64,000 nucleotides of DNA from Arachis hypogaea (Eukaryota > Streptophyta > Magnoliopsida > Fabales > Fabaceae), in NCBI RefSeq assembly GCF_003086295.3, contig NC_092048.1:41602425-41666424 (forward strand). Direction: 5' to 3'. The notes under the pieces are model-generated. The model was given only the letters and a program-made list of their open reading frames with translations, was not told the DNA's origin and did no database searches. Positions 1-12,690 of the stretch are shown piece by piece. Within the stretch, counting starts at the first letter, position 1. The number at the start of each line of letters is the position of its first letter. A program made the position numbers and the translations under genes.

Positions 1-309
1 CGCTTATATAACACCCTAACTTTTAGCACCTCATGATCGTACTAAAAGTCCTGGTGTTACCTACCTCTACTCCTTTAATTTCATACTATAATTAGTTTAT
101 ATTGAGTCTTCGCAAATATAAACCGAGTTTTTAATTATGAAAACGAAAAGACTTTTATTTAAACCACATAGTCACATAATTATATCTACATAATAATAAA
201 TACATAGACTTATTCAATTTTTTCTCAAATATAAGTCCTGCCCATCTAAAGATCTCAAAGATGACAAACGACGAGGGTAAAATCTCAACTAAACTAACAA
301 ATAGAAAAT

Positions 310-314
<5 letters not shown>

Positions 315-391
<77 letters not shown>
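315..391. repeat. (TA)n microsatellite
   Basis: About 38 uninterrupted TA units lie inside the LTR fragment. Open frames across it are runs of alternating Tyr and Ile and are not genes. Confidence 0.97.
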
Positions 392-395
<4 letters not shown>

Positions 396-1713
396 TTTGT
401 AGATCGGTCGCAGATCTGCGCCAAAGCTTTCTGAACCTATCACTGAAAAAGAAAAATATCTGTAGGGGGTGAGAACATCGTCTTCACAGATTCTCAATAG
501 GGAAGGGAATACCATCAAAGCAAAGAGATACTTGCAAATAGAATCAATTTTATTATAAAACAGTCTATCTTTAAAATAACCTTTTGAAAAAGTTTTATGG
601 AAAACTTACTTTGAAAAGTCGTAAAAAAAACTCCTTTAGTTTACGAATCAGTAAGGTGAATAATTTAAAGAAAAGAAAAGAACCAAGGACATGCCTAAGG
701 GCTTCCTACCCCGCTTACCTCGCTCATTCCTATCCAACCAATACATAAATTAGAGTAACAAAGCAACCCCTAGTCCATCCTGCCTCAACCTCCATCACAA
801 CATATCAGAAAGAACCCTCAGTGTTACCACCATCAGCATGAGGGATCTCTTAGTTGTCAAATACAGATAAAATAATACAAAGCATACACAAATAGAGAGT
901 ATAGATAGAGCAATTAGATCAAATAGCAGATAGATACAATTACTCAATTAGGCAAACCAAGAACAAGATTCACACCCAAACAAAACACACAAATGCAAAT
1001 GATGCATGCCTGCCCTATGGCTAATGAGCTCATCTGTCGGTTATACAGCCAAACCCGACATGTCCGGTAGCTAATCCTGGACAGTCCCTTCGTGCGCACA
1101 TTCCTAAGAGTCTATGCATATAATTCTCAATCATTCAATTTTCATCTCATTGGGAAAATTTCTGGGGAGTTAAAGTGCCTGGTCACATCTTGTGACTTAG
1201 GGTCAACAGAATCTCAAATCTCAACCTGGAGCAAGTGGAGCCGACCCACTGTATCTACCTAGGAAAATTCAGGAATCAGATAAAGTTTTAAATCACATAT
1301 CATTCTCAACCGGGAGTAAGTGGGGGTGAACCACTGCATCTACCCCAGGAGACTCAAACCGAACCCGGATCAAGTGAATCATCGCCACTGCCTCTACCCA
1401 GACAGGTATGTATATCAATCAGAATCATTTTCAATATCAATTTCACTATCACTTTTCATTATCCATCTCATTATCAATCTCATTCGCAATCTCATTATCA
1501 ATCCCATTCTTAATCTCACTATCAATCTCATTCATACATTACTTCACATTTTGTTCGTCTTCCTCTAATTCACTAACCCAACTCTTTAGGTTTCGTTCTT
1601 AACTTCTCTATCCTTAATTTCACCGACTCTAGACTCGTACCAGAGTTTATAAAGATTTAGAAGGCTCGAAGAATGGTTAAAAACTTTAAAAATTCACTTT
1701 TCTAAAAAACAGG

Positions 1714-1893
1714 GTGGTCGCGTACACATGCACATGCTCGTGTACGCGTGAATGCAAATTTAACAGAATCGCGTACGCAGACCACCTTCGCGTACGCGGA
1801 AGGTTTAGGCATTGGGATTCGCTCGCGTACGCATGAGTGTTGGCAGTGGCCAACTTTCGCGTACGTACGATGAGTTCCACGTACGCATGGCAT
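1714..1893. repeat. CGCGTACG-type palindrome cluster
   Basis: At least six copies or near copies of CGCGTACGC occur within 180 bases of AT-rich sequence, several paired about 20-30 bases apart. The same motif recurs in other element classes in this window. Its function is unknown. Confidence 0.75.
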
Positions 1894-2361
1894 ATCAGAA
1901 TGTGAAAAAGTTGATCTGCTGTAAAAACCAATTTTTAAACCCAAATTTCAAATCTTTACAACTTTTTCCACAAATTCATTTTTCATCCATTCTTGAACCA
2001 TTGAAAAGATCGATAAAAAAAATTTCATAGAAATCTAGTTTTGAAAAAATTTTCAACTCCGAGGACCGAGTTACGGCCCGCCGAAGTTGGCCAAAAATAA
2101 GTTTTTAACCAAAAACAGAAAATTTTATAGAAATGTTTAGATAAATTTTTAAAAAATACACACAAAAAATGGGATAAAAATTTGATCTCTATATTTTATT
2201 TTACTTTTTAAAATTATTATTAGTTGTTGACAAAAAATATATACTTAGCAAAAAATCTCCTAATTTTAAGGATAAAAATATCTTATTTTTCTAACCAAGC
2301 TTGCAAAAAAACACATCAAGATTTAATTTCTAAAGTATTTTTTGAGAGTAAATATTTATTA

Positions 2362-4267
2362 GGTTTAATTACTTTGTTGGTCCCTATAGTTTCATGAAAT
2401 TTTCAATTAGGTCTCTATACTTTTTTTCCTTTTAATTGGGTCCCTATACGTTAATTTTTTTTTCAATTAAGTACTTGCCATAAGTATAACGTTTAAGATA
2501 ATGAAATATTCTATTTAAAAAACGAATATTCTTATGAATTAATTAAAATAGCTAGTTGAACATACATTTATTTTTTTAAAATACCAAAAGAACCCCTGAT
2601 ATTTTATCCCCAAGAGGAAAACCCCTATCCAGCCCTTTTCGACCATCATCGCCAGTCATCACCAGCACCCAGACGATGCCCTTTTCAACCCTGCCGCCTC
2701 TCCGATGGCGCTTGACGACGATCTCAAGAGCGACGACCAGAATGCGCGCGGCGCCGTAGCTGCAAATCTGTCCCGCAAGAAAGCCACCCCTCCTCAACCC
2801 GCCAAGAAGCTCCTCATCAAGCTCCGCACAGGTTCCATACTCCTCAATTTTTGTCCTTTTTCCTTTTGAGGATTTTGTATAATTCGGGGGTGACGAATGG
2901 GTTGTTTTATTTGTGTTAAGGGCCTCACTTTAGTGAATTTCTTAGCTGCTTAGTTAACACTAGGGGTTTGAGTTATGTTAATGGCTTGTTCTTAATACAA
3001 TTTTTGGGTTAGAAATTGAATCGAAGTTTGTTAATTGGTAATCATCTTATGGAGCAGATATATAAGATTTTGTTCATTGGTTACATTGATAATAAATAAA
3101 CTTTGAGAAGCAAAACTGGAAGCCAGAGAACTCTTATTCATTTTCAGCATTGCAGCAATAAGCACAAGTTATAAGCTGAAAGCAAGATGTGTCCATCTGT
3201 CTATGCAGGAAAAAACTTTTCATTGCTTGCACGTACTCTATAATGTGTGCTAGCTTTCTCTGTAGTTTTATTGACATTTGCTGTTAACGAACCAAATGCC
3301 TCTTTCCTATGGCATGTTATATTCAATTTTGATGTAATACTTTTCAAAACACTGTTTGATAGTTCTACTTCTACTCACTGATTCTTTCGATCCTCATGAT
3401 AATGATGATAAATCTTGTACAGGGTGTTTTGATTTAGGAAGAATACCAATAAGTTAGCTGTTACTAACCTCTATTGTTCTCTGCAATATATCCCCACTAT
3501 GGGCCCATGTGTTGTTGTTGCCATATGGCAGAAACTATGACAGATTATATAAGGAAATTCTTAGTTAACCCACTGAATCTTCTTCTTTGATATAGATATC
3601 TGTATAATAGCAATATTAAGGGAGACTTGCATACAGAAATTAGTATAAAATCTTGCAAATGTAAAATAAAAAAGATATATGACTGGCCTGACAATTCAAC
3701 AGGCATGGTCTCACCATTTGCTGACACAATAATAATTTGTTCAACCTGGTTTTTGTAGGTTCAGATCCAATTAAATCTAGTTTTTATGTAAAAGATACTA
3801 ATATGATGTATCTATCAAGTATTAACCACTTCCATCCAGTTCTGTGCCTTGGCCTTCCATCCAATAAATTCTGGCTAACTAATAATATTTGTTTGTAGGC
3901 TGTGAGTGATATATGTTTTCTTAATCAACTGGAAAACATATCATTGATATGCTATGTCCACTCTGCAATTATAGGAATATTTTTCATGTCTTAGAATCAT
4001 TGAATAGGGATTATAGGAATATCTTTCATTGAATATTTATAGTTTCACCGAATTTTCAAGTAAGTCTCTATATTTTTTTCTTTTCAATTAGGTCCCTAAG
4101 GGTATAAAAGTAATTTCACAATTTACTAACATTTTTTGATGTTTAACGTTAATAGGGACTAAATTGAAAAAAAATTAACGTATAGGGACCCAATTAAAAG
4201 AAAAAAAAGTATAGGGACCTAATTGAAAATTTCGCGAAACTATAGGGACCAACAGAGTAATTAAACC
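2362..4267. mobile_element. Pack-MULE-like element with 9-bp target duplication
   Basis: The ends are inverted repeats. The left end starts GGTTTAATTACTTTGTTGGT; the right end is the complement of a near-identical sequence, and the similarity extends about 100 bases inward. The flanks at 2353-2361 and 4268-4276 are both TATTTATTA, a perfect 9-bp duplication as made by Mutator-like transposases. The second repeat copy near 13995-14005 has the uninterrupted site. No transposase is present, so the element is non-autonomous. Its cargo includes a CULLIN4-like exon. The rest, about 2840-4020, is AT-rich and intron-like. Confidence 0.88.
2656..2831 (+). pseudogene. CULLIN4-like N-terminal exon fragment
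   Basis: An open frame runs through a GC-rich block and reads ...PMALDDDLKSDD... then NLSRKKATPPQPAKKLLIKL before a GT splice donor at 2832. In plant CUL4, the scaffold of DDB1-dependent ubiquitin ligases, a similar NLSRKKATPPQP-KKL segment lies just before the cullin repeats; this is from memory of the family. No cullin repeat or RING-binding domain follows, so only the first exon appears to have been captured. It lies inside the MULE. GC content is far above the surrounding sequence, as expected of a captured exon. It is unlikely to make a functional protein. Confidence 0.6.
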
Positions 4268-5343
4268 TATTTATTATTGGGAATTTTGGTCGCATTTTTA
4301 AATTATTTAAGGGTATTTTTGTCCATAATAAAAGTCGAGTGCATTTTGTCAATGACAAAATTATTTGGGTACATTTTTGGTGATTTTAATTTTTTAACTA
4401 ATATTAAACTAATCGAGTTGGTTCGAATTCTGCGATCCTAGAACTAATATCCGAACCAATTAACGTTGGGTTTGATCGGATCTGACCCAATTGTACCCAA
4501 TTACTTATCGAGTCCAAAACCAATATAATCAAATCAGATCGATTTTAGATGAGTAATTGGATTACTTGTACCCATAAACACCTTTAGTATATTCCCTTTA
4601 CTAGAGACTCTAGCTTTCCCTATTCTCTCGCAACCCTAGCCACCCCCTCTCCTTCCGTCACCCTTCCAACCAATGATAGCTTTACTGACAGTTTTACCGA
4701 CGCTATAAACATTAGTAAAACCATTGGTAAAATATGTTATTCTTGTAGTGCTTTCTTTGATCGTCAGAATTGAATGCCTCAATCTTAATTTTTTTTTTAT
4801 TTAAAATTAGGGTTAATGATAACATGTATAACTTAATCTTTTAGTATCTAACACAAGTTTCATGCCATATATTTTTTTGTTATATATTTATAATATAGGT
4901 TGAGCATTCCATTAATGTTGGTTGTGGCAACATTGTTAAATAAAATTTTGTTGCTTAATTGGATACAAATTTTAAGATTGTGCTTATTTCTTTTGGATCT
5001 ATTGAGAAGTTTCGTTCGGGGTATTTATGAAGCTGCCTTATTGATGTTTGGGATTGAGGTTGGTTCTTTTAACTATATTTTAAATTTTTTGAGTCATTTT
5101 GTATTTTATGTTTGATTTAATTTTTCTATAACAGATTTGTAGGATAGAAGTGGAAGAATGATATTTAGTAACTCCTTCTCAATTTTTTGTTCGCTAAAAT
5201 TTTTACAATAATAAAGAGATAACACACTAGAATATATGATTGAGATTGGATATTGAATGTTTGCACGAAATTGTTATTTAAATTGATAATTTATTGATAT
5301 TATTGATATTTTAATTTATTGATCTAATAAAAAATACTATTTG

Positions 5344-5846
5344 TAACATCCTACCACACAGAACCTTACGCTTAAGCTGTAAAGCAGAGGTGGCCAGGTA
5401 TTACGACCTCCAAAAATAAAATATACATATATAATATACTAGAAATGATGTAATATTCGAGGAGTCTTGAAAGATGGTTAAATCAAAATCGTGAAAATTA
5501 AAAGCGCAACGTTCAAGAATAACGTTTACTAGCATAAGAAGGGCGAAGAAATACATATATATACATATAAGAGTAGAGGGCCAATAAATACAAAATATTC
5601 AAGCTCTGAGCTCAACCTGCGAAACTAAGGCTGGTCGGAGAATATATATATATATATAACAAACAAAACAGACAAAGGTAAACACAAAACAGACAAAGGT
5701 AAACACAAATAGAGTACAGTTATTGCAAGTAACAAGTATAGCAATTAGGCATACTAAATCACAAACACACCCAATTAATGCACAAGCAAGCAAATCAATC
5801 ATATGCATATGTGTAACATCCTAACTTTTAACACCTCATGGGTGTT
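5344..5846 (-). mobile_element. LTR fragments in minus orientation
   Basis: A terminus reading TGTAACATCCTACCACACAG begins at 5345. A second one, TGTAACATCCTAACTTTTAA, begins at about 5813 and resembles the start of the window. These look like LTR ends in minus orientation. The segment ends GGTGTTACA immediately before a primer-binding site. No gene is seen. Confidence 0.45.
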
Positions 5847-5852
5847 ACATTA

Positions 5853-5864
5853 TGGTATCAGAGC
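5853..5864 (+). other. Primer-binding site, initiator-Met tRNA type
   Basis: TGGTATCAGAGC is complementary to the 3' end of plant initiator methionine tRNA. It sits a few bases after an LTR-like GGTGTTACA end, the normal layout for many Ty3 and Copia elements. Confidence 0.7.
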
Positions 5865-6464
5865 AGTTCGTTCCTGTTAGAGTCTTGGGAATGGACTGAC
5901 TATGCTTCACTGCTATGCATACTTTGAGTGACTGTCATGCAATAGGATTTGTCCTAATGACAAGAGTTTGAATTTTAGATGCATGACTGTCTATTAATCA
6001 ATGCTGTTAGTCAGCCGTTGCATTTCTCATGGTATTAGGTCTGGCCAACTTAATACTAATGACTTATATATATGGAAATACTAATGGGTTGTCATGGACG
6101 AAATAGAAGTAATAGGTAATGCAAATTACGGGGTTTGGGAACATTAGAGATTACGGAGTTAGCTCAATTTCGACGTATACTCTTTATTCGTGCTACACGA
6201 ACTCGTGCCATCTCTTTTTTCATTATCTTCATTGGAATTCTTGTCTTAGATTTTCTCAGAATGTGATTTGATTATTTTTCGACCGAACCTTATTATCCTC
6301 ATGTACCTTTGTTTGCCTGCAAACTTAATTGCCTACCTGGCATCTTTCAAATATTATCTTTGATATTCTTGTACTTCTCTTTGTGGACCTTTCTTTAGTT
6401 TGAGTTTAAACTTGTTCTAATATAACAATTTTTGAGGACGAAAATTTTTATAAGGTGAGTGGAA
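5865..6464 (+). mobile_element. Deleted LTR-retrotransposon interior with polypurine tract
   Basis: About 600 bases separate the primer-binding site from a purine-rich stretch (AAGGTGAGTGGA at 6452-6463) lying against the next LTR. A Ty3 interior is normally several kilobases, so nearly all of gag-pol has been deleted. The last part (TTGAGGACGAAAATTTTTAT) resembles the usual end of plant Ty3 polyproteins. No open frame of useful length remains. Confidence 0.5.
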
Positions 6465-6642
6465 TATAACACCGCGAGTTTTTGAAAAATTAAATAATGA
6501 GTTATTTATGATTTATTATTTTATTTAAAAAAAAGTTATTTTTCTAAAAGTAATTAAATTAAATTTTATGATATTTGAGTTTAAAATTTATTAAAAATTT
6601 TAAATAATTCTATTATAATGAGATAGTTCAAAAAATAAAAGA

Positions 6643-6708
<66 letters not shown>
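6643..6708. repeat. (ATT)n microsatellite
   Basis: About 22 ATT units occur near the start of the LTR. Confidence 0.95.
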
Positions 6709-6772
6709 GACCGAAAGCTTTTAAGGGAATGAAAGAACAACAAAATGGAATGTGTATTACTAAGACTTTATA

Positions 6773-6775
<3 letters not shown>

Positions 6776-6856
<81 letters not shown>
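6776..6856. repeat. (TA)n microsatellite
   Basis: About 40 TA units. The MULE at 6858 is inserted at its right edge. Confidence 0.97.
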
Positions 6857-6857
<1 letters not shown>

Positions 6858-6858
<1 letters not shown>

Positions 6859-8179
6859 AGTAAAGGACATTTTTGTCTTTGACCTTTTTTTTCGCCGACA
6901 TTTTCGTCCCTGACAATTGAAAAATACTTTTAAGTCCCTGACGTCCTTAAAAACTGGATGGATCAGTCCCTCCGTCCAAATGCCTTCGTTAGACCCAACG
7001 GAAAATGCTTGTCACGCGTACGCGTGGGTCACGCGTACGTGTCGTCATGAATTCTGCACTTCACTATGAATTTTCCACTTTGCATACTTTTAATTTATTA
7101 TTCTTTTACATCGTACTCTTATTCTAGTACTCTCAATAATCTTATTTTTAATATTATTTTGGAATCCAAAGTTTATGATTATATTATTACCTATGATTAA
7201 TTTTTTATTTAATTTATCTTTTTTAATGAGATCATAATTTATATTATAAAAAAATTATACTAAAATATAGTACATGAAAATTACAATTACAAAGAGAGTA
7301 CTAAAAATAATAAAAATGAAATATTTATCTTGACAATGATAAAAATAAATCTAAAATTTTTTTATGATATTTTTATATAGATATTTTTAGTACTTTTAGT
7401 ACTTTTTTTAGTACGCTATAATTTTACTATTATTATTTTATACAAAAAAATAATAGGTAAAAAATGTATATAAACAAAAAAAATAAGAATCCCATAAAGA
7501 ATAATAATATCCATGAGAGAGTACTAGAGAACAAATATTATAAAAAAAAGTAACAAAATTAATCATATGAACAATGAAGGACAAAATTAGAAAATAGAAA
7601 ATAAATTTCAATCTAACGTGAAAATGTAAATGCAAAAGCTATCATTTTTAATTTTGACTAAACTTGGGTTGAAGAACAGAATCACGTTTACGTTCATAAG
7701 AAGAAAAAATAACCAAACTAAAAAGTGAAACTTCCAAAACAACTCAACCTACGTTTGATGCTTCAAATGCTAAGCCAAATACACTCTAAATTGCTAAATT
7801 TAATTTACTTTTCTCCCATTCGATGCCTTGATATATTTGTTTGAGTGATTTAAAGTTTTGAAGGTAAGAATGGTTTAAAAGAAATGGGAAAAAAGCATGC
7901 AAAGTCGATAATTTATGGTGAAGTGGAGAATTCATGGCGACGCGTACGCGTGGTTCACGCGTACGCGTGAGTGGGAAGTTTGTCATACGACGCGTACGCG
8001 TGACAAGTATTACGGGAGCCACGTCAGCTTTTTTCCATTGGGTCTAACGGAGGCATTTGGACGGAGGGACTGATCCGTCCAGTTTTTAAGGACGTCAGGG
8101 ACTTAAAAGTATTTTTCAATGGTTAGGGACGAAAATGTCCGCAAAAAAAAGGTCAGGGACGAAAATATTCTTTACTCTC
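6858..8179. mobile_element. Non-autonomous MULE inserted in a (TA)n tract
   Basis: Inverted ends of about 150 bases: the left reads GAGTAAAGGACATTTTTGTC and the right is the complement of a very similar sequence. They share the segments giving 'GTCCCTGAC' and 'GACGGAGGGACTGAT'. TATATATAA flanks both sides (6849-6857 and 8180-8188), consistent with a 9-bp duplication, although the (TA)n context weakens that test. CGCGTACGCG palindromes sit just inside both arms (about 7013-7042 and 7938-8000). The middle is AT-rich with no transposase. Confidence 0.75.
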
Positions 8180-9519
8180 TATATATAAAATCGACGACAC
8201 ATAAGTTCCTCATGTGTCATTTAGATAATAATTCATTATCACTAATCACCAAAACAGCCATGCAAATGTTCAGTAGAGGTGAGAAAAAGAAAGAAAGCCA
8301 TGAGTGAGAGAAGAAAGAAACCGTGGCACCGTTGAGCTTTTGGTTTCGATTTTTGTGATCCATAATTTCAATCAAAAATCTAATTCAATAAAAATATTCG
8401 TATCTTTCTCCTCTACGTGTTGGTATTATTTTTGTTCGGTGGAAGTTAACGGTGACGTAACTCCCATTCCTCTTGAGTTCGGCCAATTGGAGTTCTAAGA
8501 AGTATAGACGATTTCTGACATTTTCTTCTTCAGCAGCTCGGTTGAAAAGTTTCTTCGCAGCTTCCGTTATTTTGATTTCATACGGAGGTAGGGTTTGGTA
8601 ATTTTATAATAATTAAATGTGAATTTGATAAGTAAATGTTGATTTGGTTGATTATTGTTTGAGTTTGAATGAGTTTACGTTGAATTAATGTTGTTGCTTG
8701 TGATTTGTTAGTTCGGCTAAGAGGAACAGCTCAGCTGTGGTTGTTTTAATTATTTTGAGGGCTATTATTAAGCTTGAATATTGAGAAATTGATGAGATTT
8801 GGTGGTTGAAAAATTAAATTAAAAACTGTGAAAAATCGGTAACCGAAAAATTCGAAAACGGATTAAACTACAAATAATATTTTGAAAGAAAAGGGCTAAG
8901 GGTTTCGGTTTTGGTACAAGAGGAAGATTAGTATTTAAGCTTTATCTTTGAAGGGTAACATTGTATTTGTGTATAAAAATGGAAGTACAATTTGTAATTA
9001 TATAAGTTTTCGGGTATTATTAGTAGTAAGTAAAGTTCAAGGGTAAAATGGGTATTTTATGAAAATTTAGGGTTATTTTTATAAATATGAAAATAAGCGA
9101 GGGTTCAAATATAATTTTATAAAAATATTAAGGTTAAAAATAGAATCTTAAAATTTTCGTGGTTTAGAAAGTAATTAATATAAGTTTAAAAATAAAGTTT
9201 TATAAACTGAGTTTTAAGAAAAGATATATATATTATTTATTTACTATTTAAAATATCTTATTTATATTATTGTTATTATTATTTTATTAAAAATATTATC
9301 TAGTAAAGATATTATTAATATTATTATAAGTCAGAGAAGAGCAAACAGAGTGATCTTAAAAGCTTTAGAGAATGCAGATTTAATTAAAGTACTTTATAAT
9401 TCTTTTCCATAAAACACTTAGGGAAAGACGAGGGAATAATGTGAAGATAAATTATATTATGGAATGTTAGGAAAGAAAAGAAGAAAAAAGAAAAGAAAAG
9501 GAAAGAAAAATATTAAAGG

Positions 9520-9815
9520 GACCTCTACTACAGAAGAGCAGAGAGCAAATATTAAAACAATCTAATGAATCTTTGTCACAGGAGAGCAGAGAACATAAGA
9601 GAAAGGAATGTATTAATTAAAGGAATCTCTGCCACAGGAGAGTAGAGAACAAAGATTAAAAGAATCTAACGAATCTCTATCACAGGAGAGCAGAGCACAG
9701 AAAAGAAAAGAATGTATTAACTAAAGGGATATCTGCCACAGGAGAGCAGATCTCTGCCACAAGAGAGCAGAGGGCAAAGATAAAGCTTTAAAAGACTATT
9801 TGCCACAGGAGAGCA
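9520..9815 (+). repeat. Tandem repeat with GCCACAGGAGAGCAGA core
   Basis: Six to seven imperfect copies of a core like CTGCCACAGGAGAGCAGA are spaced about 25-75 bases apart inside the LTR. Longer units also share AATGTATTAA and GAATCT blocks. The array is part of the LTR and is not coding. Confidence 0.8.
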
Positions 9816-10716
9816 GATGCAACCTTGTTTGGGTCTTAGCGCCAAATGTATAGTGGGGACGCCCACACACAGAGAACTATTTTCCAGATGTAAGCACATT
9901 GAAAGTCACACTGTATGCGGCCTAGCCGTAAGACTTATAAACACATAGTATGCATCTGGAAAGCCATATCTGTGACTCGTGCCCGGTAATGTCAGGAGCG
10001 GGTAGGCAACCGACACATGAGCTCATGGCCTGCGATAGGAATAGACATGCATCATACTTGTTTACGCATATTTGTTTATGATTGTGTTTTCTATGATTGT
10101 GTGTGCTTGTGATTGGATTCTATTTTCTGTAATTGCTGAGTTGAACTATACTTTGTTGATTGTTGTTGTTGACTGGGAACATAATGGAACGAACTTAACT
10201 AACTACTCTGACCCTAATAAGAACTCCCCAATTCTTACCCTGTCTCCACCCTTTCAGCTATGGGTGCGAAGGTTTAGTGTGGAGCTACAGGAGCATAGAA
10301 GATTATTTTCACAAGTTTAGTTGTTAGAATTTATTTTCCCCTCATCGTTTATTATTTTGGTATTTAGAGGGGTAGGACTTGTAATTGAGACTCTTTGAGA
10401 TAAGTCTATGTATATAAAATTATGTGGATATATATACTTTTGTGATTAAGTCGTTAAAAATAAAGTCTCCTTTCGTTTTCCTAATAAGTTTCTGTTCGTA
10501 TTCACGAAGGTTCAATATTAAATAAATATAGTATATAATTAAAGGAATAGAGGTAAGTAACGCTCAAACTTTTAGTACGATCATGAGGTGCTAAAAGTTA
10601 AGGTGTTAAAATATGCATATGATGTATGCCTATCCTATGGCTGATGAGTCTCATTTGTTGGTTATAAAGTCGAACCCGACATGTCCGGTAGCTAACCCTG
10701 GACAGAACACCACAAC

Positions 10717-11060
10717 ATAGAATAGGTATTACTCATCTACTCAGGTAGGTGCCTCAAACCATAACCCAGGTAAGAATTACCCGTCTATCCACAGGTCATG
10801 ACTCGGATAGGAATTTACTCGTGTATCCTTGGATAGGAATTACTTGTCTACCTATAAAATCGCATCTCGGATAGGAATTACTCGTCAATCCTCAATGTCT
10901 CATCTCTAATAGGAATTGCTCGTCTACCCCCACAGTCATGGCTCGACATCTCAAAATAATCCATAATTAAACTCAGTTCTTATCATTAATCATATCTCAA
11001 TATCCCCAAACTCCAAATCATAGCTTGGATAGGAATTACTCGTCCATCCTCACAATCACA
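10717..11060 (+). repeat. Tandem repeat with GGATAGGAATTACTCGTC core
   Basis: Seven or so degenerate copies of GGATAGGAATTACTCGTCTA followed by a short CT-rich spacer repeat roughly every 40-60 bases. Confidence 0.75.
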
Positions 11061-11309
11061 ACTCATAAGTATCACTTTTAATTATTATCAATATAGCCTT
11101 CGTTTATAATAATCTCAACACTCCACACTTCTCATTCATAATCATCACATCTCAAGCTCTCTTCATTCCTAAGTTACCAACCCTTCATAGCTTGACCCCT
11201 CCACTATGTTTACAACTAAGGTTTAAGGTCTAAAAGAGTTAAAATAGAGGTTTAGAAGTTCAAAATTATGTTTTAAATCACAAACTCATTTTTGCTGAGT
11301 CCAGGGGTT

Positions 11310-11450
11310 CCGCGTACGCATGGACGATCTCGCGTATGCGGGGGTGCTTTTTCCCCTGCTCGCGTACGCACACAACCTCTCACGTACGCGGGACATCCAA
11401 CCCAAACAGAATACCCACGGTGCGTGTGAGGCTCGCATACGCGAGTTATG
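11310..11450. repeat. CGCGTACG-type palindrome cluster
   Basis: Five CGCGTACGC or TCGCGTATGCG variants occur in 140 bases, matching the arrangement at 1714-1893 in the related LTR. Confidence 0.7.
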
Positions 11451-12690
11451 CAGAGTTGGCAAAAAATTGTGAGTGCTGCAGAATTTCAGCTTTACACACC
11501 AAACTTCCGACGCGCATAACTTTTTTATTTGAAATCATTTTTCCTCTGCTCTTCAAACGGTGTAAACTTCACGGACCCAATTTTCATATGAAATAAATTT
11601 GGAAAAGTTAGGGGGTTTGGAAGTTGAGTTATGGCTCACCGAAGTTCGGCCAAAATTTAATTTTTATTAAAAACATCGACCTCTATGTTTACCAAGTTTT
11701 CCAACTCAAAACCAACAATCCAAGTTTTTAACCAACCCAAAATAAGCTAAATTCAACCTCAGCCCTTCTCATATATTTCAGAATCCACTAATATACTTAC
11801 TCATCAATTTCAACCCCAAGAACTCATAATCAAATATAATTCCATACTCAAACATTAAAATAGCATCATTATTCATTCAATACATCATCTCATCAACCTT
11901 CCACCACACTCATATCATTAACTAACACAATAATAATCCATATTCAACCAACACAACATAACTCATAATCAATCTTCAACATTCACATTCTCAATCCCAA
12001 CAATCCCAAATCACACAATACATTTTAATTCACTCATCAATCATCAACATGTCAACAACCATTATTATTCGATACTCATCAAACACATAATCTATCACAT
12101 ACTAACTCAATCACCCTTCATACCCAATTCATATACCACTTACGCATTTCAACAATAATCCATTTTGTTTGACTTACCCGGTCACGGTCTCCGGTCCAAT
12201 TTCCTCGTCAATCATCTTTCATAACTCTACCATATTCACATACATATATCAATTCTCGAATTCATTGTACATATATACATATTAGTTTTCTAATCACCTC
12301 AACAACCAAACATTCAATCCAAACTTATCCTATGATCATCTAGCCTCAAGAGTCCACAGTCCCAAAGCCTCTCCGAACAGAATTCGACAACATAACACTA
12401 TAATCAAGCTCCAACAATCAATATACTCCAATTCAATATTATTCAATCTAATTCCACAACATAACACTATAATCAACATTCAAGCTTTCTAATTCACTAA
12501 TCAACAAGAGGTTTGGGATCCTTACCTTACTCATGCCTCAACTGAATAAAATCCGCTAATTTTCGCGAGCTAATTCGAACCTAAAACACAAAAATCATAT
12601 AAATTCTCAATTCCAACATCCCTCAAATTCAAAACTGAGAAGGGAAGATTTGGGTAAGAAAAAATGAATTCCTTACCAAATTATTCTATG

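Larger units (their letters stand above)
1..2115 (-). mobile_element. Ty3-type LTR fragment, minus orientation
   Basis: Bases 1-170 match the reverse complement of about 10440-10608, the 3' end of the plus-oriented LTR further on. Bases 1000-1080 match 10613-10700, and 1950-2110 match about 11500-11670, so this is the same LTR family in minus orientation. It carries three imperfect copies of a block near 1223, 1306 and 1361 (AAGTGG ... CCACTG ... CTACC) and a cluster of CGCGTACG motifs. No coding sequence is visible. The left end lies outside the window. Confidence 0.6.
2116..5343 (+). mobile_element. Repeat copy 1 with CACTA-like end, split by a MULE
   Basis: The sequence before 2362 and after 4267 is collinear with 13755-15065, which lacks the intervening 1.9 kb. 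Both copies contain an end reading TTCTTGTAGTG (4750 here) preceded by short repeats around CGACGCTATAAACATT, as in the subterminal region of a CACTA transposon. About 600 bases follow that end in both copies, so the repeat is larger than the CACTA terminus. Open frames here lack conserved motifs. Confidence 0.65.
6465..10608 (+). mobile_element. Ty3-type LTR, plus orientation, interrupted
   Basis: It starts TATAACACCGCGAG after the polypurine tract and ends CTAAAAGTTAAGGTGTTA near 10608. It contains (ATT)n and (TA)n tracts, a nested MULE at 6858-8179 and a tandem repeat at 9520-9815. Without the MULE it is about 2.8 kb. A similar terminus in the opposite orientation ends at 13432. The stretch 8180-9500 is AT-rich LTR sequence with no recognisable coding region. 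Confidence 0.55.

Noticed and set aside
155..518. Open frames of alternating Tyr and Ile across the (TA)n tract
   Set aside because: They are produced by the microsatellite itself and have no unique sequence of protein character. The same applies to 6704-6916 and 15299-15662.
4900..5115. 71-residue hydrophobic frame in repeat copy 1
   Set aside because: It is not preserved in the second copy at 14640-14840 and does not start with ATG.
5853..5864. Possible tRNA gene
   Set aside because: Only the 12 bases of a primer-binding site are present; there are no acceptor or arm structures.
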